In this document: positions 34,831 through 51,665 of the stretch, in pieces
How the letters are laid out: every line of letters starts with the position of its first letter
Numbering within the stretch: position 1 is the first letter of the stretch
Origin: Hydra vulgaris
Lineage: Eukaryota; Cnidaria; Hydrozoa; Anthoathecata; Hydridae
DNA length: 64,000 bases
Direction of reading: 5' to 3'
Assembly: GCF_038396675.1 (NCBI RefSeq)
Contig: NC_088931.1
Span: 5,682,001-5,746,000, forward strand
Made by a program: the position numbers and the translations under genes
Notes under the pieces: model-generated
The model's input: only the letters and a program-made list of their open reading frames with translations
Databases searched by the model: none
Told to the model about the DNA's origin: nothing

Positions 34831-35099
34831 CAGAGGCGATTCTTCAAAAAAAATGAGAGGGGAGGGGGGGTAAATCTTTAAAAATTACCGACTGAAGTCT
34901 TTAAATAAAAAAAAAAATAAGGTCCTCTAAACTAAAATTAACTCGACAGAATTGTGTCAAATACCCGACTACTAGTCGGACTAGGCGACGAAATTCTGAA
35001 AATAACCGACTCTAACTTGAAAATCATCTTCTTTGAGGAAAGTGGGGGTGGGTGTTCCACACTCCCGTAAAATCGCCACCCCCAGTAATATCGCCTCTG
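34831..35099. mobile_element. hAT-type MITE, 269 bp, with 8-bp duplication
   Basis: Ends CAGAGGCGAT at 34831 and ATCGCCTCTG ending at 35099 are inverted, with G-rich/C-rich sequence just inside (GGGGAGGGGGGG; CCACCCCCAG). The flanks ACTTTTAG (34823-34830) and ACTATTAG (35100-35107) match at 7 of 8 bases, a hAT-style target duplication. The interior has no ORF but contains several CCGACT/AGTCGG motifs, including GACTACTAGTC near 34965. Confidence 0.85.
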
Positions 35100-35635
35100 A
35101 CTATTAGTCAAATTCATTTCAGAGGCCTGGTCTCGAAATTATTTCGATGTAGGGAAAAAAGTAAAGATAGTTACTTTGTTATTAAAAAAAATCAACTAAA
35201 CAATACTGTCGCTGCTACTATTAGCTCTTAATTCATCATGATTAAAAACCTAAATGATTAAAAAGATACTTTCGAGGAATTGCGAAAGAAAATGCAAATG
35301 TATTTACCTTTTTTAAAGCTAAAAGAAAAAAAGGAAGCCTAATAGGCTATTGAATATTTTTATTAAATAGCGAACATCTATTTTTAATGAAGTATCTCTT
35401 AAAATACCAAAAATTACAGCTGAATGGTTATCAAACAAGATGTTTTACGATAAGAAAATTAGTGAAGATATCGTTTACAGATATTGTGACCATAAAAAGG
35501 GAGGGAACAGCGTCTTCCTGAAAAAACATAAAAAATGCTACAAAGTTGCAAAATAAAATAGTTACCTGGTTAAATGTTACACGCATTAAATCAATGAGTA
35601 TAAAATTATATATTGACTATTTGAGATCAGTTGTT
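35100..35635. other. Stretch without a recognised gene
   Basis: Plus-strand fragments such as ITAEWLSNKMFYDKKISEDI near 35410 look coding-like but are short and unassigned. Confidence 0.35.
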
Positions 35636-35970
35636 GGTAAATCTGCAGTTAAGAGGCGTAAAATAGTTTTATTTTTTTGCTTGTTGCGATACTTGCTTAA
35701 AGTGGTGACTTTTTAATATGAAAATGGAATATTTTAATATCCTTTTAATTTTTTTTTTTAAGTTTTTTTTTATTATTTGATAGACTGCCTGCCCCAACCA
35801 AACCCTCAGTCGATGTAGCGGCACTTCCTTGTGCAGCAGGTTATAAGATAGTCGATGTATGTACTGAAGCCAATAAATATTAGTTTATATTAAAAAGTCA
35901 CCACTTTGAGCAAGTCTCGCAATAAGCAAAAAAATAAAATTATTTTACGCCGCTTAACTGCAGATTTACC
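35636..35970. mobile_element. MITE with about 88-bp terminal inverted repeats
   Basis: The left arm from 35636 and the right arm ending at 35970 are inverted over about 88 bp with few mismatches (GGTAAATCTGCAGTTAAG, TTTTGCTT, AAAGTGGTGACTTTTTAATA). The spacer holds a GC-richer core near 35785-35865. No ORF. The target duplication is not clear. Confidence 0.85.
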
Positions 35971-38110
35971 TGTACTGGGTTTACTTTCACTTTTGTGTTT
36001 AGTGTCTTTCCCTTTTGTGTTTTTTAAAACACAATAATGATAAAATACTAAATACAATGAAAACTATAAAAAAAAAATGATTTAGGCTCTTTCTTGCACA
36101 AAACAGTTACAAAGTGTAATCGTTTTTTAAAATTAACTGAGTCCTAAATAAAAAAGATGACAATTGCTATATCAGCATATCCAGAACTAAACTATTTTTA
36201 TACAGATGTATCATTGTTTAAAAATTAAAACAACACTTTTAAGAAATGGCTGTTTAGTTGTAACGTATTTATTTTTAAATGAAATTAAAATTTGAACGCG
36301 AATCATTTGTCTGTCAACATTTATGTTATAAATACTCACAAAGAACTGCCTTTGTTTTATCAGATTATATTTGTTTTAATACCTCATTATTTGATCCAAT
36401 TATACTTCACATGGATAATACTAAAATTGAAAATATTGATTTCTATATTAATAAACTCACGCAAGATTCAAGTTATAATAATACTTGAAGAAACTTCTTC
36501 TAACACTTTTAAAAATAATACCAAAATTGTCACTAATATCATTCGAAATAAGACTGAAAATACTGATGTACAAAGAACATATGATGGTTTAAAAGGCATA
36601 GCATATTTCTCATTAATAGATAACTTTTTAATACTGGTATTGAAAATATTGACCTTAGTAACTGCATGGCTCCAAAATGATATGCTATTAATTACGTAAG
36701 CATAGAACAAAATACAAAAAAGTAGCATAATTACAGAAAACATAAAGTTACAGCTGCTTGACTATTTAATTTACTTGGTTTTTTTGGAAAACTTTTAAAG
36801 ATATGTTATATTGGAATGTTTTTTAGAATGTTTTTTACACCAGGCCTTAGCCATTTAGAAAATATTCAAAAAGGTAAATTATTTGAAAACTTCTTTCTAA
36901 AGTAAAAGTTGAAAAAGTGTACTGATACAATACATCAAACGTTTTTAAATTAAACAAATTTATATCTTATTAGTAATTGTTGAAGAAACAGTAAATTCAT
37001 TATATGATTAAAACAAAATGAAAAATCTTGAAATCAAGTTTTGCAATCTAATTTTGTTATGTTAAAAGTCAAATTTAACAATCTGGCTTTGTTATGTTAA
37101 AATCATTAAGAAAATTTATAAAAAACTTAAAGTTTTTTGCCCTTTTATAATTTTTATAACTAAAATTTTCTCTTTGCTGAATTTTATTTTTGTTTCTTCA
37201 TATCACTTTGTTTTTATGATTGATTCAAATTTTATTTTAGCTAGTCAGTTTTTTTTGCATCTTTTTTCTTATTATTTAACTGAAATAATAATGTCTGGCG
37301 AATTGTTTGTATTTCTGGCAAATTGTATTAAATCTCTATTTTTATAAACTTGTTTTAAACAACTTCATATAGGTTTTTTGTACACTTTCTGATCTTGGTA
37401 AACGATAGTATTTGAGTAGACCATTCGAATCTTTTGATTAAAAATTTTTATAAAGCATAAAGCAGAAGCACAATACAATTAAAGCATTTTAAAAATCTAG
37501 CCAGAAAAAAATAAATAAATATTAAGATGTGGAACACTTGTTGATGCTTTATCAAACTGAAAAGCTACCATTTTTCTACATCGTAAACATATGTATGTGA
37601 ACCGCGTCTAATGAATTTGGCTAATAAGAGATTATTTGATTTTTTCATTAAACTTAAAGCACTTTTTTAATTTTTGTTTTTATTAAAAACTCTGCGGGGG
37701 AAAACTTTTGTTTTGTTTTGTTTATTAACTAGATTTAGCGTTGCGTATTTTATAAACAATTTCTAAGTATTACGTCTGTATTTCGTTAAAAACGAAGCAT
37801 ATTTAATCACAAGAGGGTTCACAAATTTTTTAAAGAGGATTAAAGCCACATTTACTAGCTAGCTACAAGGTACAGAACAAATAATAATTGGTAATCACAA
37901 AACTGCTCTTTCTCACACTATTTTAAAACCAATTAGCAACTGACTGGCTGCGGTTCTAAAAGTATTCTGCAAGTTTGTGACTGTCTGCGCAGATCTTGTT
38001 TTAGATTTTGAAAGTTTCATCAAAAAAATGCGCTTTCACACAAGTATGTGCACCAAGCATTCGCACAATTATGTACACCTAAAAAGACACTCATAATTTT
38101 TATATTGTCA
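35971..38110. other. AT-rich stretch, no supported gene
   Basis: Short open frames at 36279-36488 and 36292-36699 (+) have no recognisable domain, start context or splice signals. I do not call them genes. Confidence 0.4.
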
Positions 38111-38111
38111 A

Positions 38112-39180
38112 CTAAGTTGCTGTACTTTTTTGGTCAAGATTTCTGTAAAATACCATTAAACTATGTTGATTATATGCCTCTCTTAAAACATCACTGCATT
38201 GAAAATTAATTAAATCTATTTGGAATTTTTCTAGAACAGTTTCAATTTCAACAGAAAATGGCATTGTGAACAATTTAATTTTTTCAGCATGTTTCCTAAT
38301 ATCTAAAATACAGGTAACAAATTTTGCTGTGTTTCCAGGATTCAGCTCACCCAAGATTAGAAAATGACTAAAATTTCTAGTCCTTAACTGCTGCTTCCAC
38401 AAAGTTAATTTCAGCTAAAAGACTAGATTGAGAATGTATATTTTTCCAATTTACTGATCTTTTTCTTATAGATATTTATCAAGTATACTGTAAGTCGGGT
38501 CCTGTAAGTCGGGTCAGGTCTACAAGAGATGCAAACTTTTCAATAATCTTCTTTTCTTCTAGCTCTGGTAGACATTCTTTGTTTAAACTTTTGAAAAAAA
38601 CCTTTTTTGTTACGAGTCTTTTCAATTGACTTTGTAAAGTTTTGGACGTAATGCTACACATTGCTTTAACTGCTAAAAACCGTTTAAGTTTTGCTGATAA
38701 ATAATACAACGCAGGTAAATTAATGACAAGTTGTTTTCTGCCAATTTTGTTTTCCAGTCTGGAAACAACAAAAATATTTCTTCCAATCATTGAGCTGCCA
38801 TCATCTGTTGTAAATGAAATTATTCTGTTGTTAGTCAAGTTAAACTTTCTAAATTGCGTCAAGTAGCTCTTCAGTAACAGACGTCAAGTAGCTCTTCAGT
38901 AACAAGGAAAGCCTTAGTCAATATCACGAATAAAAACAGTTTTGATATATTGGTTGCAATTTGTGATATGGTTGATTTATCTATAGCTATCATATAATAC
39001 AGAAATACATTTACTCTTTTTAAAAACGACAAATTCAAATTGTGAGCAATATCACCTGTTCATTGTGTATTTGTTTGTCTTGAGAGTGAGATATTATTTA
39101 AAATTTGCAAATTTTCAGGGAAAATATTTTTGAATTCAATTTCAAGAGATTGCCTGATATTTTCCCAATCACTAAAAACC
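38112..39180 (-). pseudogene. hAT transposase relic, ZBED/GTF2IRD2-like
   Basis: Minus strand, in order. Near 39170-39060: ENIRQSLEIEFKNIFPENL and SLSRQTNTQ, a stop, TGDIAHNL. Near 38990-38880: AIDKSTISQIATNISKLF and VTEELL (family pattern DEST...TAQL...VTEELL, first catalytic Asp). Near 38830: FTTDDGSSMIGRN (family pattern TDGA.sM.G, second Asp). Near 38400-38120: LWKQQLRTRNFSHF, FVTCILDIRKHAEKI, LFTMPFSVEIE, QIDLINFQCSDVLREAY and VFYRN, all in the order found in GTF2IRD2/ZBED-type hAT proteins. Stops at 39060 and 38479, frame changes and small duplications (38490-38517, 38858-38906) disable it. The C-terminal dimerisation end and the BED finger are absent. Confidence 0.75.
38858..38906. repeat. 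25-bp tandem duplication inside the hAT relic
   Basis: CGTCAAGTAGCTCTTCAGTA occurs twice with a 25-bp period, shifting the transposase frame at its VTEEL block. Confidence 0.85.
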
Positions 39181-39324
39181 ACTTTTTATTTTTTAAACAT
39201 TTTAGTCTAAATTTGTTAGTTCGTTTTTACAATATAATGAGAGAAGATAAAAATTAATACAGTTCATAAAGTAACCAAACACTACTAACATTTGAAAAAT
39301 AGGTATCTGGAAGATCAGTAAAAT

Positions 39325-39465
39325 CTTATCGTCCTCATTGCGCACCTCATTTTTGGAATAAAATTGTTTTGCCAAATTTTAATTTTGATCTAGCTACTCC
39401 TTTGCATCTTTTTTAAGTTAAGCTTAAAAGTCTTTTCCTCTCCCATTATTATCAAAATTTGACAC
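39325..39465 (+). pseudogene. LINE C-terminal fragment
   Basis: The plus strand reads SYRPHCAPHFWNKIVLPNF, a stop, [14 protein letters not shown]. It matches TYRSAHLWNKIILPNF and KLKDLILSI at the C-terminus of the LINE at 54800-56552. It ends directly at a (TA)n tract. Confidence 0.8.
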
Positions 39466-39467
39466 TA

Positions 39468-43196
<3,729 letters not shown>

Positions 43197-43334
43197 CGAA
43201 CATCGCATTAGCAATAAATTTGTAAAGATTTTAATAAAAATCACAATATTTTTTATTCTTGACATGTTTCGTAGTCTTACTACATTTTCAAAAGATTTAA
43301 TTTACAATTAAAACTCTGGTAAATAAATTTAAAA

Positions 43335-43455
43335 ACTGAAGACAATACGTTGTCTACAAATTTACTTGTGCTGGTTGTAACGCCAGTTATATTGGAGAAA
43401 CCTCCAGACATTTGACAACACGGATAAATGAGCACCTTACGAGTGACAATTGTTA
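43335..43455 (+). pseudogene. Penelope-like GIY-YIG fragment
   Basis: The plus strand reads YKFTCAGCNASYIGETSRHL and then TTRINEHLTSDN. This is the start of a GIY-YIG endonuclease domain of the Penelope-like type (C-x2-C before YIGET, then R...EH). The rest of the domain and the reverse transcriptase are missing. Confidence 0.75.
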
Positions 43456-43697
43456 TTTATTGATTTTACGCATTATATTTATTTTATTTTCTGATATAAA
43501 TAAAAAGGCATTTATTTTTTGATGGTGGGACGCAGGCGGAGCAGCAACCATTCGGTCTGCGTATAAGTTAAATAAACGCTGCGTTTCTATAAAATATCTT
43601 TTAATAGATAGCTATTAAGAATTTTTTTATTATAAAAAAAACATTTTTTTATTTAAAAAAAATTAAACAAAAAATAATATTTAATTTTGTAAATCGG
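43456..43697. other. AT-rich stretch with a short GC-richer patch
   Basis: Contains GGTGGGACGCAGGCGGAGCA near 43524 and otherwise A/T runs. No gene. Confidence 0.35.
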
Positions 43698-43849
43698 TCA
43701 TCGCCCAGTCGGCATATCTAGTATTGTAAATACTCGGAGTATTGATCACGTATAACATACCGCCGTTGATACCAGAAAAATACGCATTTAGTTTTAAGTT
43801 CCGAATTCGAGTTCAATACCACTTATTTATAAAAAATACGTGTTATTTA

Positions 43850-43899
43850 ATATTTGATTAAAATCGGATACGATATCGTACCCGATTTTGATCAAATAT
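43850..43899. repeat. 50-bp imperfect palindrome
   Basis: Centred on CGATATCG (43871-43878); outer parts ATATTTGATTAAAATCGG and CCGATTTTGATCAAATAT pair with one mismatch. A second weaker palindrome lies at 44060-44098. Confidence 0.75.
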
Positions 43900-45806
43900 C
43901 AAGATATAACGGAAAAACGAAAATCTTTGCTTTAAAGCGCATGCTTAAACTGATATTGTAAAAACAAAATTTAAATTAAAAAGTTTTATCTTGAGAAATT
44001 TAGTAAAAAGTTAGTCTGGAATGAAAAGGAATAGTCAGGAATACATGAAAAGTTGTATGAAGAGATATCGTTCTGCTTAAGCAGTATCGCATATCTCCAA
44101 TACAGTTACATTACTTTTTTTGTACTAAAAAAGTTACTAAAACTTTATCATAAAAATATTTATTACTACTTTTAAATTTATTTAGTTTTATGAAGTCCTA
44201 TATTAATATAATTCAAATATATTATAAATCCTATCATTTCATAACTTGCCAATTTTATTATGTTGATTATTATTTTATTAACATTTCTGTTATACTATTA
44301 CCTTTTTTTTTTACTGTTTTAAAAAATTTAGAAAAATAATTTAAAACTTCGAGCCAACACTGACATTTTATTGTTGCTAAACGTTAAGTTTTGTTATAAG
44401 GATTGCAGTTCTTCTATCTGTTTTTTGTTCTTTATTCAATAAGTATTTGATTTAAATTAAATATGATTATAATTTGATATTTTATTACGAGATATATGTT
44501 TTTATATATGAATATATATATGAATCTTTTTAGATTTTTTCATGTCATTTTTAAATTTTTTGTTCGCGCAATTCAAGTTATATATGTTTATAGTTTGCAT
44601 ATATGTTTATATTATGTTCAAAGTTAAAAAGTTTTTGATAAATATATGTATGTGGTAATATGTGTTAATAACACATATGTAATAATCACAATTACATAAC
44701 ACTGTTATGTAATTGTTTTATAAATGTGTCATTAAAATACTATAAAATGTATCTATTATGTATATAAATATTATATGAGGTGTTCATATATGTTATATAA
44801 AGTTAAATAAATGTATTTTATTTTATAGTTTATATTATGTTTATATTATTTTGTTTCCATGTTTTCAAAGTGTGTGATTTGGCAAACGTGTTGAGCAAGA
44901 TTTTGCGTAAAGTTGTTATTTATGTTACTAATGTTATTACATTTGGCTTACCTTTATGTTGGTGTCTATTGTTAAAAATTATAAGTGGTTTTATTATTGA
45001 AACTCACTGCTTTTAATCATTCACTAAAAGCCACTCAAGAAAAATCATTTTGCCATATATACATTTTGTTTATATCTTAATTTGAATTTTTAGAACCATG
45101 AAGTACCAACATGATTTGCTTTCTAAAAGCTAACATGGAATAACAATATTTAATAACTACTACTCTCTTATCATGACATCTTATCTCTATCAGATATATT
45201 GATTTTCGATTCATATTTGATATTTTTCTTTGTATTTACTTATCCATTACATTTTTTCATTTCAGATTTATCATATGATGGATTTATGCAATATAAAAGA
45301 ACAAATGTATGTAAATTTCTATGAATTTTTTCTAGGCTTTTCTAAATGTGTTTCTTATTCACATTTTATTTTACAAGCAAGGTCTGCAAGCAAATTTGAG
45401 CTGAAAATTTTTTTTAGCTTTTAAGGAGAATTGGTGTTATTCTTTGGTTAATTTAATTTGTTTAAATATAGTAGTTCTAACAAATAAATGTTTGTTTGTT
45501 CTTGGTTTTTTACTTATCTGTTTTCAGATTCTTATAAACTAGGCAACTCAGCTAAGCAAGTTTTTTTTGTTTTTTATTGGTATTGGAAAGAGCTGAAAGT
45601 TATTTTTTAGAGTGTTTGAAAAGAACTGAAGTTTTTTTTATTTACTTCAAACGGTGTAACTGATACTGGTTTGAGTAAGTTTACTATTTTGTTTTATTTT
45701 ATATTTGATATATATTATATTAGATATATATTTTGTGTATTTAACATGGAAAACTGACTGTAATTTGTTGATACGAATGTTCATAAACTTAAATGCCTAT
45801 ATTTCA

Positions 45807-45807
<1 letters not shown>
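43900..45807. other. AT-rich stretch without a gene
   Basis: Many stops in all frames. I see no domain or RNA gene. CACATATGTAATAATCACAATTACATAACACTG-like short inverted motifs occur near 44680-44710. Confidence 0.4.

Positions 45808-45895
<88 letters not shown>
45808..45895. repeat. (TA)n microsatellite
   Basis: About 44 TA units. Confidence 0.97.
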
Positions 45896-46905
<1,010 letters not shown>

Positions 46906-47245
46906 GATGAGAGGGAGATTTAATAAAACTTATGTAATTACTGAGCTCTTACGTATTTCTTAAAACCACAAATGATAATGACCATTTATAAGAAATATTT
47001 TACGAGTTTCTTGCTATTTTATGATATAGTTGCTCAAATTGTTTAACTATAATTGTCCCTTGATTGTTCAAATATTGAAATAAATAAAATCTTTTTAGTC
47101 CAAGTATTTAAGTTAATAAAATATCTTATTAAGTTGTGGTGTTATTTGCCAGCGTTACTATAGTAACAATGTATACATTGTGTTGTCTAGCCTTTTTATA
47201 ATCTTTTTTAATTATTCTGTAGACAGAATATATAAACCTGTCATT

Positions 47246-47293
47246 TCGAAAAGGATAATAAGACATAAGTCGAAAAGGATAATAAGACATAAG
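47246..47293. repeat. 24-bp tandem duplication
   Basis: Two identical copies of TCGAAAAGGATAATAAGACA plus TAAG, at 47246-47269 and 47270-47293, near the outer left arm of the foldback. Confidence 0.9.
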
Positions 47294-47498
47294 TCCAAAA
47301 CTTTTAGCAGTTAGTTTATAAGTTTGAATTAAAAATCTCTGTATGATTTATGTTTTTTTTATAAAAAATAAAAAATACATAAGTTATATGCGTTCTTTAT
47401 TTATCTACTTCTTTGTTTAATTTCTTTAGCAACCTAGACATTATTTTAATAAAAATCATATTTTTGTTGATTTTGAAAAGTTTTAGTAAATGGACTTG

Positions 47499-48143
47499 CA
47501 GTGGTGTACACTGGATTTTTAGATGTTTAAGTTTTGACACTTACAGGCATTGTGTTAACTCCAAACTTTTGTATGTTTATGCTTATATCAAAAAATAATG
47601 TTTTGCATAGAATTGGGGTGATTGGAGCTTGGGAACAAAAAAACCCTAATTTTTGGGCCCACCTAGTCCTTAATGTGAGAGCAACAAGTTTATAAAGTAT
47701 TTTCTTTACTATTTTTGTCTAAATTTATATTCATCAACAAATTTCAAATTTCATGCAATAATCTCTTATTTTTTAAAAACTATGACCATATAAAGTTTTA
47801 ACCCCCCTCAAAAGGGGGCTCTAAACATTGCAGGGTCATAAAAACTGAACACTAAGAGACTATTGCATGAAACTTGAAATTTGTTGATGAATATGAATTT
47901 AGATAAAATATAATATGAATTTAGATAAAAATAGTGAAGAAAATATTTTATAAATTCGTTGCTCCCATGTTAAGGACTGGGATGGCCCAAAAATTAGGGT
48001 TTTCTTGTTCCCAAGTTCCAATCACCCCTATTCTTTGCAAAACATTCTTTTTTGATATAAGCATAAACATAAAAAGTTTGAAGTTTTCACAATGCCTGTA
48101 AGTGTCAAAACTCAAACATCTAAAACTCCAGTGTACACCACTG
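47499..48143. mobile_element. Large foldback element, arms about 290-310 bp
   Basis: The left arm 47499-47787 and right arm 47834-48143 are long inverted copies with scattered differences (CAGTGGTGTACACTGG at the outer ends; TTGTTGATGAATAT against its complement further in). The loop 47788-47833 holds its own small hairpin (CCCCC, TCAAAA, GGGGG). ACTTG stands outside both ends (47494-47498, 48144-48148). A further matching inverted block (CTGTCATTTC...AAAAGG) lies at 47238-47262 and 48152-48178, so the palindrome may once have been larger with an insertion in the left arm. Confidence 0.85.
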
Positions 48144-48580
48144 ACTTGTGCCCTTTTTGAAATGACAGATTCATATATTTTCTGTTATTATTATCCTAAT
48201 TCTACTAACAATAAAATGCAAATAGTACTTTTGTAATTAAAAATTGTAATTTTTTTTTCATGTCTTTTTTTAGGTATTTGCAGGCTTTACTTGACTGTCC
48301 TTTTCTGGTACTTGTGTTGTGTAGATTTTAAAAAGAACTCAACTGATGTTAATGCGGTCTTTATGTCGTTAACTATAAGCAATGGCGTTGCTGATAGGGA
48401 TAGTCAAAGTTAAAACATTTATAGATAAATTTGTATTTAATTTTTTAGATAATATATCAAGTTATTAATGTGTTTTTATTGTTATTAATGATTTAATAAC
48501 TCATAACCCGTATTACGGGTTGCTTACTGCTAGTCATTATCATTATTTTATGAATTCATATTAATTAATAAAATTGTACT

Positions 48581-48985
48581 GAATATTCTCTGGTTATCGT
48601 GTTTTAAACGTGTTTAAATGCGAGTTTGATACTCAGTTGGCGTCGTATTGTATACCTGTCTTTATACGCATCTGATGTCTATTTTTAATGCACGTTTGAC
48701 ACGATAAAATGGCTAACAAATATTCGTAAATAATGCGTATTCTGGAAAGTTTTAAATGCGCATGTAATACCAGGAAAATATCGTATTGAATATTCTCTGG
48801 TTATCGTGTTTTATACGTGTTTACAAGAGTTTCAAATGCGAGTTTGATACTCAGTAGGCGTCGTATTGTATACCTGTCTTTATACGCATCTAATGCGTAT
48901 TTCTAATGCGTATTCGACACGATAAAATGGCTAACATACATACCACATCAATACGTATTTAAACGAGTTTCTAATGCGCATTTAC
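48581..48985. repeat. 207-bp tandem duplication
   Basis: Blocks starting GAATATTCTCTGGTTATCGT at 48581 and 48788 repeat, with GGCGTCGTATTGTATACCTG and CACGATAAAATGGCTAACA in each. They lie at the right subterminal end of the candidate 5.3-kb element. Confidence 0.88.
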
Positions 48986-49089
48986 AACTAAATTTGCCGA
49001 CTGGGCGATTTGTAAATCGGAATGGTTTTTATTTCATTAAAAACTTAAAAACAAATTTCGGCAAAAGATGCCTTTCCTATAGACTTTAA

Positions 49090-49345
49090 ATCATTCTTTG
49101 TCTATAAATTTAAATGCGCAGGCTGTAAATCCTGTTATATTGGCGAAACTACTCACCATTTAAAGACAAATAACTGAGCACTATAAAAGGGATAAAAACT
49201 CGCATATTAATAAACATATTTATTCAAAGAAAAGTTGTTTTCATAGATTTAATCATGCTAGTTTTTCAATTTTGGATTCAGCATCAAGCAAATTTACATT
49301 AAAGCTCAAAGAAAGCAAATAGAGTGGAAAGAAAGTAAATAGAAA
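49090..49345 (+). pseudogene. Penelope-like GIY-YIG domain, C-terminal fragment
   Basis: The plus strand (two frames) reads YKFKCAGCKSCYIGETTHHL, then ITEHYKRDKNSHINKHIY, SCFHRFNHASFSILDSA and FTLKLKESK. It corresponds to the endonuclease domain at the C-terminus of Penelope-like elements: Cys pair, YIGET, R/EH and the later HF...F.IL.S region. Frame changes occur between the Cys pair and ITEHY. The reverse transcriptase is not present. It is a better copy of the domain whose start is seen at 43335-43455, but a separate fragment rather than its other half, since the YIGET block occurs in both. Confidence 0.8.
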
Positions 49346-49589
49346 GTGGAGTGGAAAACTGTTAGTAAACAAGTGAACCATATAAAAATAACACTTTCTA
49401 TCTAGTTCCTGTTAATATTACCGGTTCTTTTATCGTTTTTTTAAAATACTTATTTTATTTTTAATTATAAGGTCTCTATTAGTTCAACTTAATTTTACTA
49501 ATTTTATTTAAGCATTTTAATATATTTTAACTGAGAATACCTATGATATTGTCGAAGCATGTACTTAATATATTTCAAAAACATAAAAG

Positions 49590-51190
49590 TTAAGACTGGA
49601 ATATTTGTCACTGACATTTCAGACCACTTTACAGTTTTTATAATTACACAAAAAGCATCAACCGGGAAAAAATAAAATTAAAAAGTGAATAATTAATGAT
49701 TCATCCTTTATGATTTTCATCAATCTGTTATAATAATAAATAATATCAGTTATTCTTTCTCTATATGATGGCAAGGCTTCCGGTCCGAACAGCGTTCCAA
49801 AGTTAATTCTAAAACTTCTTGCTAATGATATTTCTGCAGTACTTTCTAAACTATTTAATCTCTCATTCGCTACTGGTATATTCCCTAATATTTTAAAAAC
49901 TACATTTGTTAAACCAATCCATAAAAAGGAATCAAAACTTGAGTGCAATAACTATAGACCGATATCATTATTATTAAATATCAGCAAAATTATTGAAAAG
50001 TTAATGTATACTCGTATCTACCACTTTCTTGATAATTCTAAATGTCTCTACGGCCGCCAGTTTGGATTTCGTTTAAAACACTCTATTTCCCATGCACTTA
50101 TTAGCATTACTGAAATGATTCGTGTTGCGATTGATAGTGGTTCTTTTGCTGTGGCGTCTTCATTGATCTCCTAAAAGCATTTGATACAGTTGACCATAAG
50201 ATTTCAATTAAAAAATTGTATCATTATGGTATACGGGTATCGCTAATGATTGGTTTTCATCCTATATTAACAATCGTACTCAGTTTGTCTCAATTAATAG
50301 GTTTCAATCCACAAGTAAAGTTATTAAGTATGGTGTCCCACAGGGTTCTGTTCTACCAACTTTACTGTTTTTAAAATAATTAACGATCTGCCTCACTCTA
50401 TAAATAATTCGATTGTTCATCATTTCGCAGACGACACTAATCTTTTATGCATAAATGAACCACTCGCGCAGCTTTATAAAAAAGTTAATTCAGATCTCCA
50501 TCATTTGAGTCATTGGTTAAATAGTTACCGTCTTTCCCTAAATATTAATAAAACTGAATTTATTATTTTTCACTCTCCAAAAAAAAGATTGATAGTTATA
50601 ATGTGAAAATTAGAATTAATGGTAAAAGACTTTTCCCATCTAAATATATAAAATACCTCGGGCTATTTCTTGACAAAAATCTATCATGGTACTATGAACT
50701 GGTTCAATTAAATAAAAATCTCTTTCGTGCCAATAATATGCTGTCATTAATACGACACTATGTTCCCATCATGTTCTAATATCAATTTACTGTTCCTTGT
50801 TCTTCTCACATCTAAGTTATTGTTACACTGTTTGGGGTCAAAAAGGTTGTTTTTTAACACATCGTATAAACAGTGTTTAAAGCACTTCCTTAAGAATTAT
50901 GACATTTTCTCCTTTACGATCTAATATCGAAAATAGGTTTTCTGAATTTAAAATTCTAAAATTTCAAGATCTTGTAACGCTTTATAATTGTCTCTTTGTG
51001 TTTGATTTTCTTCAAAATAAACTACCAAATTCGTTTGTCCTACAAGAAAATTTATATCAAAATTTACTTTTGAATTAAAGATGACAGAATTGGGAATTAC
51101 CAGAGAGACTTTTTTTTTAGCATACAATAAAAATACTATCGTTGGCTTGAGTTCAGTGTTTAATTACGATATTAATAAATCTGAAAACGA
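49590..51190 (+). pseudogene. CR1/L2-like LINE, endonuclease end plus reverse transcriptase
   Basis: SGIFVTDISDHFTVFI near 49590 is the end of an APE-type endonuclease. The reverse transcriptase follows after a gap: KASGPNSVPKLILKLL near 49770, HKKESKLECNNYRPISLLLN near 49925 and YGRQFGFRLKHSISHALI near 50050. Next come FIDLLKAFDTVDH near 50160 (catalytic Asp), YGVPQGSVLP near 50330, HHFADDTNLL near 50420 (FADD box, two catalytic Asp) and LSLNINKTEFIIFHSPKK near 50535. Frame changes near 50155, 50230 and 50370 and later stops break it. All RT core motifs remain, unlike the LINEs at 3041 and 54800. It belongs to a different family from those two. Confidence 0.85.
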
Positions 51191-51665
51191 TTATCCATAA
51201 TTACAAATATTTTGAATTAGATGAACTGGATAATACTGAAATAAAAAGAGGTTAAAGTTTTTGTTTAAAAATGTAAATGATTATAGTTTGAAATAGGCTT
51301 TTGAAACTTCAGGTATTTTAAAGACATAAAACCATTTATTTATCTCATGAACACTATGAAATTCAGCACCCATTCATTGATAATTACTCAATAACAACTT
51401 AACAAATATTTTTAATTTTTGTGCATATTGAAGCTAATGTGTTGTTGTTTGATTGAAGTAATAAGTATTGGTTATCATGGTTACTTTGTAACGATATAAA
51501 TGAACTCGATCTATTGAAAGAGAAATTAAAAATAGAAAAAAAGAGAAAGGGTTTTAAGCAAAATCATTCGCTCCATAAGGCAAATTTATTTCAGAGAGAA
51601 GGCTTTAGAGAGAAGGTTCAGATGCAGCAATGCTTTGATAGGAAAAGTAATTAGACCTCAAGAAT
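51191..51665. other. Stretch without a recognised gene
   Basis: Probably the 3' part and tail of the LINE upstream, then unassigned AT-rich sequence. Confidence 0.35.

Noticed and set aside
36279-36699. Two overlapping plus-strand ORFs (69 and 135 codons)
   Set aside because: They overlap in different frames, have AT-driven composition (Ile, Asn, Lys, Leu) and no recognised motif.
47499-48143. hAT insertion with 8-bp duplication
   Set aside because: The ends CAGTGG...CCACTG recall hAT, but only five flanking bases (ACTTG) match, and outer sequences also pair, so the class is left open.
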